From Sphagnum compactum (taxonomy: Eukaryota; Bryophyta; Sphagnopsida; Sphagnales), in NCBI GenBank assembly GCA_965153455.1, contig OZ234497.1, positions 806,001 to 870,000 of the forward strand: a stretch of 64,000 nt of DNA, given 5' to 3'. Position numbers and translations under genes: made by a program. Below, piece after piece: positions 1-12,117 of the stretch. Under the pieces are notes generated by a model. The model saw only the letters and a program-made list of their open reading frames with translations, did not search any database and had not been told where the DNA came from. Within the stretch, counting starts at the first letter, position 1; every line of letters begins with the position of its first letter.

Positions 1-115
1 TCTCTCAATGAGGAATCCAGCTCTGCTTTACAGTAATGAGAAGAATTTCGTGCGACGATGGTCATCAATTCGTGACCTGCTGCATTAATAATCCGTTTGT
101 GTGAAATGAATTTCA

Positions 116-1896
116 ATGGCGCAGAAAATCAAATTCCTGGAGACGGAGAACGAGAAGCTGAAGAATGGTTTGAAGGACTGTGAGGAGGCCTTGCAGATGG
201 CCAACAACGAGACGGAGAAGTCTAACAAAGTCGCCCGCGATGCCAAGGCGAAAATCGCCGAGCTCGAAAGTAGAGTTCACGACTTGGAAGGGGCGGTGCA
301 GGCTGCCGGTGCCAAGGGTGCGGAGCTGGAGCTCAAGCTGAAGGACGCTGAAGAGAAGTACGCGGGAGCTGAGAAGACGATACAAAAGCTGCAGTCCGAA
401 CTCAGCAGCGCGAAAGACACGCATGCAAAGTTCGAGAACAACTTGCATGGTGTGCAAACCAATCTACAGGACAGGGAGACGAAGCTTGACCAACTGAGCA
501 AGGCAGCTGCTGATAAAGACGCTACCATCGAGAAGAAGGAGAGTAAGATCGGGGACTTGTCCGAGAAGGTAGATCATTTCAAGTCCAGAGCTCTTCCAGC
601 AGAGGAAAAGGCCTCCGAGCTCGGCGGGCTAACTGGAGAGCTTCAGAGCAAAGCGGCCGGAACTGAGGAGAAGCTCTCAAACGTAGGTCAGGAGAAGGAC
701 CAGACGGCAGGTGCCGTTGACGATTACAAAGAGGAGCTCAAGAATTCAGTGGCGCGTTCTAACACCATCGCCGAGGCCCTCAGTCAGGAGAAGGAGAGAA
801 CCACGCAGCTGGAGCAGGAGCTTGCAGAACTGAAGAAGCAGAATGATGCCGACTCTGCTCATGCCAGAGTGCTGGCTGAAAGAATCGCTGAGCTGGAGAA
901 GATCATTTCTACCACCACGGACGACAAGGAGAGTGTGAAGCAAAACCTTGAGGGCGAGAAGAAGTCCTTGGCCGAGGGCAAGGACTCTGAAGCTGGGAAG
1001 AAGGCTGAAGTCGAATCCAAGTCTAAGAACCTTGAAGGAGAGAAGCGAGGTTTGCTTGCAAAGATTCAGGGAGCATTCTCCAAGGCTGATAACAAGGAAG
1101 CTGAAGCTGCTGCCAAAGCTTCTGAAGCCAAAGAGAAGGGCCAGAAAGCTGATGAACTTGAAGGTACTTTGGGGTCCACCGCAGACAAGGCTAAAGAGAA
1201 GGAGGAAGCCGAGAAAAGCTTGGGTACGCAGCTGGAGGCAAACAAGGCGAAGGCAGCTGCAGGTGAGAAGGCAGCTGCAGAACTGCAAGAGAAAGAAGGC
1301 AAGATTGGAGAATTGGACAACGACTTGAAATCACATGGTGACAGATTGGCAGACTTGGGCACCAAGCTTCAGAACCTGCGCCAGGAGCGTGATGAAGCTG
1401 TCAGCAAAGCTGAAACCAATGAAGAGAAGTAGGCTGCTGAAATCCTAAACCCCTAATTCAGAATTTTTAGCAACAGTACAGAAAATGTTTTGTAGCATGA
1501 TTGTATAGCACTATTAGAAAGTTTCTCGTGATCTATCTGAAAACTTTGTTGTGTGCAGTGTGCATTTATTCTTGCAGTGCTCATGATGATGAATTGTTTG
1601 ATTCTGTGTCTTTTTGCAGAGTGAAGGCGTTGGAGTCAAAAATTTCTGAGCTGGAAAGTGAGGTAGAAAGCTTGACTGAAAGAAATTCTGACTTGGAGGA
1701 GCAGCTGAGAAAGGTGGGAGGGAAGGTGGAAGAGCACAAGAGTGCTATTCGTGGCCGTGAAGAAACTGCTGTCAAGAAGGCACAGAAAGCAAAAGAGCTC
1801 CAGGAGGAAGTGCAGGAAACAGAGGAAAACATCCAGGACACTGACAAGGAATTTGTCAAAAGTGCGCAGACTGATGTGAGTGCCGCCAATCAGTAA
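116..1896 (+). CDS. Long coiled-coil protein, two exons
   Basis: Exons 116-1428 and 1620-1896, joined by an intron with GT at 1429 and a pyrimidine-rich CAG acceptor ending at 1619. The reading phase is kept (AA plus A gives a lysine codon), giving 529 residues. Almost the whole protein is Lys/Glu/Ala-rich heptad sequence of the tropomyosin, myosin-tail or SMC-arm kind (for example residues 2-110 and the exon-2 stretch KALESKISELESEVESLTER). I see no catalytic domain, signal peptide or membrane segment. The start is the first ATG and is followed directly by heptads. A strong donor-like GTAAGC overlaps the stop at 1893 and a GTGAGT lies at 1876, so the 3' end could continue into an exon I did not find. 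A cytoskeletal or scaffold role is only a guess; no ortholog was recognised. Confidence 0.75.
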
Positions 1897-4558
1897 GCAG
1901 ATCAATCATCTCAAATCATGACAGCTTTGAAGTTTACAAGTGTTTGAAACAAAGCAACCTGTCTTGAAAATGACACTCAAAAAGTGGAACAAGGTGAGAG
2001 CACATTGATTAGCTGTGAAGCACAATATCTGAATGAAACCATCTAGGTGCTTAAAGAAACAGGTACTCTCTTAAGTTCGCATGATCATGCAGGATGTGAG
2101 GTATAATTATCATGCTCTGAGGTGTTTATAATTTGTCAAAGTCAGATACTCAACAGTGTGTTTTGTGTTTTTGTAGCTGTGTTTATAGTATGAGGAAACT
2201 ATCTCTAGTCAATATTACCTCACTTTGTCTTCCTAGGAAATGGGAAAAACCATCCTAGAAAACCTGTGCTTGCAAAATGTTACCCATTTTGAGTCAAGAT
2301 ATGACGACTTGTCTAAGCCCCCCTTATGCAGTAAAAATATGTTGGCTCTTCCAAATGTTTTGTCTCTTTTTGAAGTGTTATTGCATTGTGCAAACCTCTG
2401 CTTCATTAAATCATCAAGTAGTGCACATATATTGTGCAAGAAAAAAATGAGCGGCAACTGTCTTTTTAGAACTTTCATAAAACTCTTACGGAATCCTCTT
2501 AAAATACCGATATAAAAATGGAAAATCCTTTGGCAGTAGTGAAAATCCTTTGGCAGTAGTGTGCATGCGAGTTACTTGAATTTCCACTCTTGTGTGTGTG
2601 AGGAGATAGTCACAGTAACAACACTAGTCAAGCCCTTGGGGAGAGAGTTATCACAATAAGTGTGGTGATGGTGTATGTAAATGCGAGTAAATGTGAGTTA
2701 GTTTAAATGGCAGTAGTGGCATCTACTCTGTTTGCGCATCTGTTTTATTCTAAGTAAAAAGTTTTTGCTGTGTAATGGGAATTATTATGGTTGATAATCT
2801 TGCATGCGGCTCTGTCTTGTTTGGAAAGTGAATGTGTAATGGGAATTCTTGACTACTAATGCAATCCTGGTTGGAGTTGTTTTGAACTTTATTGGTTAGG
2901 TATGAATGAAGCATGTGCTAATGATAATCAGTGCTAGAATTATTTTCATGGTAGGACTGGTTGGGTAGGGTGGTAAACATATACTTATTGTAGTTACTTA
3001 GCACAAATCTTTAAATAGTGTTTTGTTGTTGGCCTTCACTGTATGAAGGAAATAGTAGATGGCATTATTGTGGTCAGAAAAGTATCTTTGAAGTACATTT
3101 TCTAAATAGGACATCAGAACAATTAGTAAAAAAGATTCTCTATGTAAGTCATCAGAGCAACTAGTAAAAAACATTCAAGAAAAATAGCACAGAATTTGAG
3201 AGAAGCATTCAGTAAAACCACTGACACCAAAAAAAAAGGTCAGAATATTCCAATGATCTCAAAATAAATGCAAATTCTCAGTAACCTAAAATTAGAATCT
3301 GCAAAAGAAATGGAAATTGCTACATACCAAAAATTACAAGGAGGGTATAATTATATATACAAATCCAGGGAGAACAATTGCAGTGAAAATGGAATGCTTT
3401 TTAACTGCTGTATAAATGGAAATGTATTAAAATGATGCCTGCACCCCAGAAGAAAATAAAACAAAGATAGTGAAAATCATTAATAGAAAATTTTCTAATA
3501 TTTTTATATCTTTATATCTCTATCTGTCAAGGTTGGTTATTTGTTTTAGGGTTTATAATGTTTTGACCTACTGTGAAAACTTTGTTGAATATTGAGCAAT
3601 TTTTCCACTGCACCTTAATAAAATTAAAACTATAATTTATAAAGGAATTTGGCCATGTCTTAATATTGTTGAAATTGCCTTGATCATGACCAGTAAAGAT
3701 GTAATGAGGTGATTTGGTTTAGACCTGAGATGCAGAAAATATTGAACTTTGAGTAATTTTTATCATTGAAAATTCAATTTAATTGGAAAAACAAATAACC
3801 ACTCTTCCTTTCTTGCTAATAACTTTCAACTTAGCAACTCTAGCTACTTGATATGGCTTTGTTTTGTCATTGCAAAAACTGTGTGCTGTCCATCGATCTA
3901 AATGTTTCAGACAGCACATATAATCTGACACAAACCAGATTACAAATTCAAATCCACTCATGATTTACATATAACCATCGCCTTTGCATCTTATTTTTAT
4001 CTCCCCAAAACAGAGGATACATATTAGCAAATGACACCATGCTGGTTGAAACCAAAAGTCCCGTCCTCACCCACCACCACATGCTCCATCACAACCAACT
4101 GGCCACTGTAAATGCAGTCACATTCAAACAAAATCACATTTTACCACATCAAACAACATGTATCTCAGTCACGAAGGACACACCATTCAGTATGATCCAA
4201 TTAACTGACATAAGTACAAAGAATGGCAACATTAAGCATTCAAATCCGTGTAGAACTTAGGAAGCAAAAATCTCAGAGATTGAGCAGTCTTGAAATAAAA
4301 CTCTAGTTTTAAATATTATTCTCTCGTAATCAATTCATGCACCATGAAAAAATCAGCCCCATCTCCACCAATAGAACATTAAAAAAATTGATCATGACTC
4401 TTGCACAAGCTCAAATCCTCAAATGGTTTATATTTAGTCAAATATGTCTGATTCCACAACTATTTCTCTCAATGGCTGGAGAGAGGATCCCAGCAACAAA
4501 AAACTGTGTGCAAAAAATTGACGTTGCAAACCCCACACCAAGTTGTATTGTAAAGTCT
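1897..4558. other. AT-rich intergenic stretch without a recognisable gene
   Basis: Between the coiled-coil gene and the 3' end of the ubiquitin-L40 gene. The short open frames (for example 2240-2515) have no family resemblance and overlap each other on both strands. The only clear structure is a perfect 20-bp tandem duplication at 2521-2560. The 3' untranslated regions of both neighbours presumably lie here. Confidence 0.6.
2521..2560. repeat. Perfect 20-bp tandem duplication
   Basis: The unit GAAAATCCTTTGGCAGTAGT occurs twice without mismatch at 2521-2540 and 2541-2560. Perfect identity suggests recent replication slippage. Confidence 0.95.
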
Positions 4559-6151
<1,593 letters not shown>

Positions 6152-6345
6152 TCAAACCCGAAGAGATAAAATTAAAAGAACACCAAACCTCAGCAAAATT
6201 TCCGCCACACCGCCGCGACAAAACCTCCAAACAACAAAGACCGTGAACGCGACGCCCTAAACAACACCACGACCAGAAGGACCGCCGACCACAGCTTCGT
6301 CCCAAACCTAGAAAACAAACCTAGTACTCACAACGTAAATAAGGT

Positions 6346-6464
6346 TCGCCGAGACGATCCATATCACCTACATCAGGCTCGGCGCGATGATCCACATGAC
6401 CTTAAACAGGTTCGGCATAAGGATCCACATGTCTTCAATCAGGTTCGGCACGAGGAGCTTACAG
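6346..6464. repeat. 33-bp tandem repeat upstream of the ubiquitin gene
   Basis: Three full units (6346-6378, 6379-6411, 6412-6444) and a partial one (6445-6464) share the pattern TCGGC, then GATCCACATG, then CAGG(C/T). The copies are diverged. They lie about 210-330 bp upstream of the ubiquitin-L40 start codon, in its promoter or 5' leader, and could carry a repeated binding site, but no known motif was recognised. Confidence 0.8.
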
Positions 6465-6994
6465 TTAACCAGCAGATTGCAGGTGGTCGAGGGTTCGAAT
6501 CTAGCCATCGTTTTCGCTTTATCTACAGATTCCCAGAAAGTTATAAAGAATGCAATTCTTGGTGAAAATTCACAAGCTTGCTTCAAGTTAACAGGTAGCA
6601 AGATCTTTAGGGAACTTGGGGTGAAACCAACCGACGATTGCTGAAGGTTCTCGACTTTGGGTTGTTGAATCAGCAGGGCAAAGTTCCCGTAATTCTCTCC
6701 ATCAATTCTGGACATCTTAGCAGAAATTGAAGAGTTTCTTTTGAATGTCTAGACATCAAGCAGTTTGGAGATAATCAGAAACCAAAAAAAGATGCGTGGT
6801 GATTGCAATACTGCACCACTGGGGCATGACAGAATGATAAGAAGAAAAATTGCGTCAAGGTGAGTGTTGAGTAGTAAAATGAGAATGTTAGGTACAGTGA
6901 AGAAAACAGAACTTTGCATTGTCAAACATTGGCCATGTGCAAGACAGGAAATGAAAACTAAGATCCACATGCATCGACTTCAGCTTTTCATCAC

Positions 6995-9900
6995 TTAGCA
7001 GCCATCTGCTTGCATGTGGGCTGAAGTTGGAGCAAATTGGACTATGTGCTTACAAGCAGCCCACAGTTGTGACCTTGAGCCAGATGTCCTGTTGCTGCCC
7101 AACAGTGTAGTAGCATCACACCCTATGTAACCTCTGCTAATGGCTTTGCCAGTGCTCATTGAGTAAAGGGAGAGCATCTTAGATCCCTCTCCACTAGTGG
7201 CAATTGAGCTCCCGTCCCCTATAAAAGTGGGTCTATAGATACGGGAGCATCTACGCAACCCTGGTTTGACATGTCCCCCTAGCCTGTGAAGAGGGTTACC
7301 ATGGCTGCGAATGTCATACACAAGTATTTCAGGGTCATTACTTGCTGACAAAAGCAAGTTTCCTTGGCTAGGGCTCCACTCCACTACATTCATATTTGAC
7401 TGTGCGGTGGCAATAGTTAGTGTACATGGATCACGCAGCCGCAGGTCCAGTATGCAGATCTGTCCATCAGCACCACAGTCAGCAACAATGTTGGGTTCCC
7501 TGCAAAAATGGAATCCACCAGACAAGTGAGCCAATTGGCAACACAGCAAGATCGGGCAGGAATCAAAGTCCAAGGTGGCCATAGATATAGGTATCTGCCC
7601 ATTAGCTGTGGAATATGCCTCATAATTCCAAACAACATGCTAACCACCAGACATTTGAGATCCAAGACAGTAAATAGGCACTACTGGTTGATATTGGTCT
7701 CAGGAATAGCCAATTCTGTACCAAAAAAAATAGCATTGAACCAAGATTTCACGACTTTTCCCTCACATTAGACTCATGGAAACTGCTACGTAGTCAATGC
7801 ATAGACACAGACAATGTAGGTCTGGATAACCACCACCTTACGAACATGACCTACAGACTGAAATTGAAGACACAGATACCTTCTGATAATTACAACTAGC
7901 ACCAGAGAATAAAAATTAATTAGAATGGGGTCAAATAGGTCCATTCAATTGCTGGACAGCTCTGCAAATGGCTCCTACAACAACCTAGCATATAATCTCT
8001 ACATTGAGAGGGTAGTAAGGAAAGTGGATATTCTAGGTCTAACCTGAAGCGTACGCCCCTGATAGCGCCCATATGATGTCCTTCAATGACTCTCTCCTTG
8101 GATATGCCAGCATCCTTAACAACACTGAGAGCAACCGAGCAGTCTTTTGAGCCAGTAACAATTTGGCCATCCAGTTCATGCATTGCAAAAATGCCATTGG
8201 AATGAAGTGACTGCCTCTCAGTAACAATACGAGGCATCCCCACTTGCAAGGCCCGCCCAGCCCTGCCATTACGTACCTTTGGCGTTGCCTGCTGCTTATT
8301 CAGGTCCCAAATCACTATGCTGCCATCATTTGAGCTTGAGAGTAGAAGTGTGGCACCCTGAAAAATAAAATGTAGTACTGTGAGACTGTCTGTGGATCAT
8401 TTGACCAAACAGGTTTAAAGAGAATGATCAATTGGAAATTAGTATAACACAAGTGGCTATCACAAGTGCCTTCAGTAGGCTTTGCAAAGAAATCTATCAG
8501 CCTGCAATCCTGGAATTCCCTTCTACCCACTACTCAATTCCGCAAGATTTACATGTTCACCTGTGGCTGCTGTGACAGAAAATGCACTTGTGATATCCAT
8601 CCAGAACTTCCTTTCCATGACAATAAAGGTTCACAAGCCTCATCTGGGCTCTCCTCTTTGGATGAGACAATTGGTCCAGCTGCCTCCACCTCCTTTGTTT
8701 CAGTGCTTGGTCTAGCACACATACCAGATTCAATCCCAAACACAGCAATGCGGCCATTATGCCCCCCTGCTGCCAGCAAAGCTGTCCTTTGGTCAGCAAT
8801 GGGCGCAAAATCCATGGTGTATATCCTTGTCAGATTATGGTCCAAGAATGTGTTGGGCATCAGGCAAAACCCACTAAGGTCTGACCAGTTCATGGAGCTT
8901 GTCATAGGCATCAGACCATCACCTAGATGGCCTCCACACTTGTATTTAACTACTGAAGAATCATCATACATTACCTCTTCAAGCTCTGCATCACATTCTT
9001 CCCTGGATTCCTCATTTTTTTCACCCTTCAACTCTTCTGCAGACAAATCAGCAGGTGAAATTCCCTGCTTTCGCAGACTTCTTCGGAGGGGCGCAGGTGT
9101 TAGGTTAGAAACTTTATTGCGAGGTTTACAAACCTGTTTACGAACAGAGACAACCTTTTCCAGACTATCTTTTGCACCAGATATCCCAAGCTTCTCCATG
9201 ATGAGCGCATTGCGCCGGATGTTTTCCTCCCTCTCCCTCTCATAATCAGTCATTATTGCCTCTGCTGGTTCTGGGAGGGCTGGTATCCTCCTGCCTTTGC
9301 TACTTTTGAGCATAGTCAAGGCACCACCATTGCGCACTTTGCGGTGCTGCGCCTTTGCTAGCCCATCAGGTTTATCATCAGAGTAAAGCCAATTGACTTT
9401 ACTGCCATTATTGCAGGGCAATTTCACAGGAGATGCATCACTGGAGAAGCCTTCAGAATCAGAGTCTGCCACTGGGGCATTTTGAGGAGATGGAAAGCTG
9501 TGCATGATAGATGATATTAATGGATATCCATTAATCGTAACCTCAGGACTCATTTTGCCAGCAACAGCAGCCTCTTCAATGGTTTGGACTGTGTTATCTG
9601 GCATGTGCTGATGACCTATCACAGAATCCAGACAGGACAATTCTTCTTGTGAAGCACCCCCCTCAATACCAAGACTCTGCACCAACCCTGCATCTGCACA
9701 ATCCTTGGATACAATTCCTGGAGATGCTTCTTCATTTCTAATACTGCCTCCTGATGCTGAGGAAGGAGTATGGATGGATGTTTGCCCTTTGCTTCGCTGA
9801 ATCATATCCACCCTTGGAACTTTCCCGACTGGAGATTCAGCAGAGAATGCAGTAGCCACAGACCTCTTTTTCATGGCCATCTCTGTAGTGCTCGTATCCA

Positions 9901-10105
9901 TTATTAAATCCTTAGACTCCAGAGTTGAAACCAAGGGACAGCTTGATCCAGACAATACGCCTGTTCTTGGAGGTGTACCCTCCACAAGTACAGAGTTCTG
10001 ATTACGGCCATGCTGCATGAAGAAGGACCGGATTTTTGTCTGGGAAAAAGACTTGGCAGGCACTGCATCACTGACCGCAGGCTGCGTTTCCCCCGTCATC
10101 TTCAA
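6995..10105 (-). CDS. WDR76/CMR1/DRS1-like WD40 protein with PIP box
   Basis: Three exons: 10105-8561, 8357-8044 and 7499-6995. Phases fit and give 787 residues. The N-terminal half is long and disordered. Residues 22-29 are QTKIRSFF, a perfect PCNA-interacting PIP box. Before the propeller comes the family signature YEREREENIRRNALIMEKLG with a basic LRRSLRK stretch, typical of CMR1 in yeast, WDR76 in animals and DRS1 in Arabidopsis. WD repeats follow, for example LLLSSSNDGSIVIWDL, the segment with IVTGSKDCSV, and LLSASNDPEILVYDI. Family members bind chromatin, respond to replication stress and DNA damage, and act as CUL4-DDB1 substrate receptors. Acting with PCNA at replication forks in the nucleus is an inference from the PIP box. 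The start is the first Met of the long exon. Confidence 0.88.
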
Positions 10106-10730
10106 CCCGAAGCCCTATTCCACCAATTCCACTCTCTGCCAATCAATGAATTACAGGTGCATCTCGTGATGACAAGAGAGAACAAAAGTTCGAAGCAAAG
10201 TCTCGTGACAAGTGCAAAAATGATGGTTTTTCTTCTTGACCTCACAAAATTAGGAGATGAATCCCTCACTGACTGGACTGCAAACAGTTGTAGAAATCTG
10301 CAGTACAAAGAAAAGAAGTAGGTTTACGGTTCTACTTGCTACTAACCTCCAGATGGCCGCCCGCCTGACGACCGCGCTGCTGCAAGCGAAACGGATCCCA
10401 GAAGCCACAGGTCCTGCTGCAGAGAATCAATCCCTAGGATCGGTGCAAAAGCACGAAATGCAGACGTCTATTCACCGAAATCCTTCAACAAATATCGAAA
10501 GCGTTCAACAAATCCTTCCACAAACATGGAAATGCTTCGACAAATTCTTGAACTAACATCGAAATCTTTCAACGAACTTCGAATCCGTCGACAAAAAGCT
10601 CCTCAAAATCAGCGGAAAAACAAAAGAAAAGACGAAATCGCGAGAACAGAGAGAAGCGATAATACGAACAGCGGACGAGTTCTTCCTTCGCGCGCTCCAA
10701 TCGTGGCGTTTGCGTTTCGTTGCGGCGGTG

Positions 10731-10765
10731 ATGGCGGGAATCGAACGCGGGCGGGTTCCCGCCAT
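10731..10765. promoter_or_regulatory. E2F-like inverted repeat upstream of the WDR76-like gene
   Basis: ATGGCGGGAA at 10731-10740 and its exact reverse complement TTCCCGCCAT at 10756-10765 form a 10-bp palindrome with a 15-bp GC-rich spacer. Each arm contains TTCCCGCC, the consensus E2F/DP site. It lies about 630 bp upstream of the start codon of the WDR76-like gene, whose family is linked to replication. S-phase regulation is therefore a reasonable inference. No binding data are available here. Confidence 0.65.
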
Positions 10766-12117
10766 TTTTTTGTTTTCATCCACCTATCATCTATCTATTA
10801 AATAGGAACCTACTTATCATTCAAGAAGAGGATGTAGGAGATTTGGTAATCCAGGATAACTGTGATGTAAAAAAGCTAACTATTGTCTAAATAAGGCGAT
10901 TTCACCCTTTTTCTTTTTCTTTTTTTTTTTTTCCCTCTGGCGACTTTGGAGGATTTTTGCCAAAAAGTTTCTTTCCTAAAATTCACAAGTTTTTTTTAAA
11001 GTCCCCAAGCGGAGAAATTTGGCAAAAGAATAAAAAACCTTTCGGATTTGCTTGTTATTTGGTCACTAAGCAACGAAAAGGAAAAGAATAGCAATTTGGA
11101 ACTTCCTCAGTTATGTTTGGCACAATTTGTGAACTTTTGGTGGCCTTGCCTACCAACGTAAGGGTATTGTGTTTAGATTCAATATAGAGAGTAGAGTAGC
11201 TTTTAAGGGACTTTGGCCCCTATATATAATAGGTTTATTTTTATACAAGGATTTTTGAAACATGATATTTTGGCTTGTGTTGAAACTTGAGATTAGTTAC
11301 AAGAGTTATAATATCTTAAAGAAAAGGATTTTAGTTTCTTTTAGAGGATTTTTGGAAGATTGTATGTTTGCATGGTGCAATATTTGAGTTTCAACAATTC
11401 ATCTTTCGCATTAAGATACTTTTAAATGTGAATGGCAAGGCCACGGTGTGACACACCCCTTGTTATGTTATGGCCAGTATTGTGAACTATGAAAGTTTAG
11501 AGGGTATAGTGGGCGCTGCGTTTTGGAGAGTACCTGAAGTGTATTACAAGCATTACAAGATGTATGTAGACTTGTTTGTTCCAAGAAGTCAAATGTTTCC
11601 AACTTCCAGATGGTGTATTATGAGAATATTTGACTGGAGACATTTGTCTTGAAGAAGATCAATTCCAAAATAGACTATGATTTGATCCTTTCAGGCCACA
11701 GCCCTCAACTACCATCTGCTTCTATGCACTCAAACTAAGAGAGCTTGCTGCATAAATCTGGAGCATAGGCCTGAATAGGCTGAAACTATTGGGACAATTC
11801 TGAATATAAGCGCTGGTTTTTTCAATATCAATGTCATATGTAAACTAGTTTATTAAACAGATTTTACAAGCAAGGATTCTATTTTTTTTTCCCCCCCATG
11901 GAATATTTTACTACTCTACAACTCCCATTATTGAAGACAATTTTACATTAAAACATTTACACTACTTGAGTGCACTGATATTATTATTATATCCACTAAC
12001 TCTAGTTTCCCATTTTTGATTATGGGAAATTTTATCTCCATTTCTGCACCATGACAATTGTAGAGAGATCCAACAATATCACTTTTTTCACTTTGCTTGA
12101 CATAGTCAAGATCAAAC
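10766..12117. other. Intergenic stretch, no gene seen
   Basis: AT-rich DNA with T-runs (10910-10935) lies between the WDR76-like promoter and the 3' end of the LEA-like gene. The only open frame of note (11470-11652, 60 codons) has no recognisable features. Confidence 0.55.

Noticed and set aside
746-1288. 180-codon antisense frame over the coiled-coil exon
   Set aside because: It is the mirror of GAG/AAG-rich heptad codons (Leu/Ser/Phe-rich) and has no features of its own.
6481-6510. Possible tRNA: GGTTCGAATC looks like a pol III B box
   Set aside because: The flanking bases do not form a T-stem, and no A box, anticodon arm or acceptor stem can be found upstream.
8466-9245. 259-codon plus-strand frame opposite the WDR76-like exon
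   Set aside because: Ser/Leu/Arg-rich shadow of a real coding exon; the opposite strand carries WD40 and PIP motifs.
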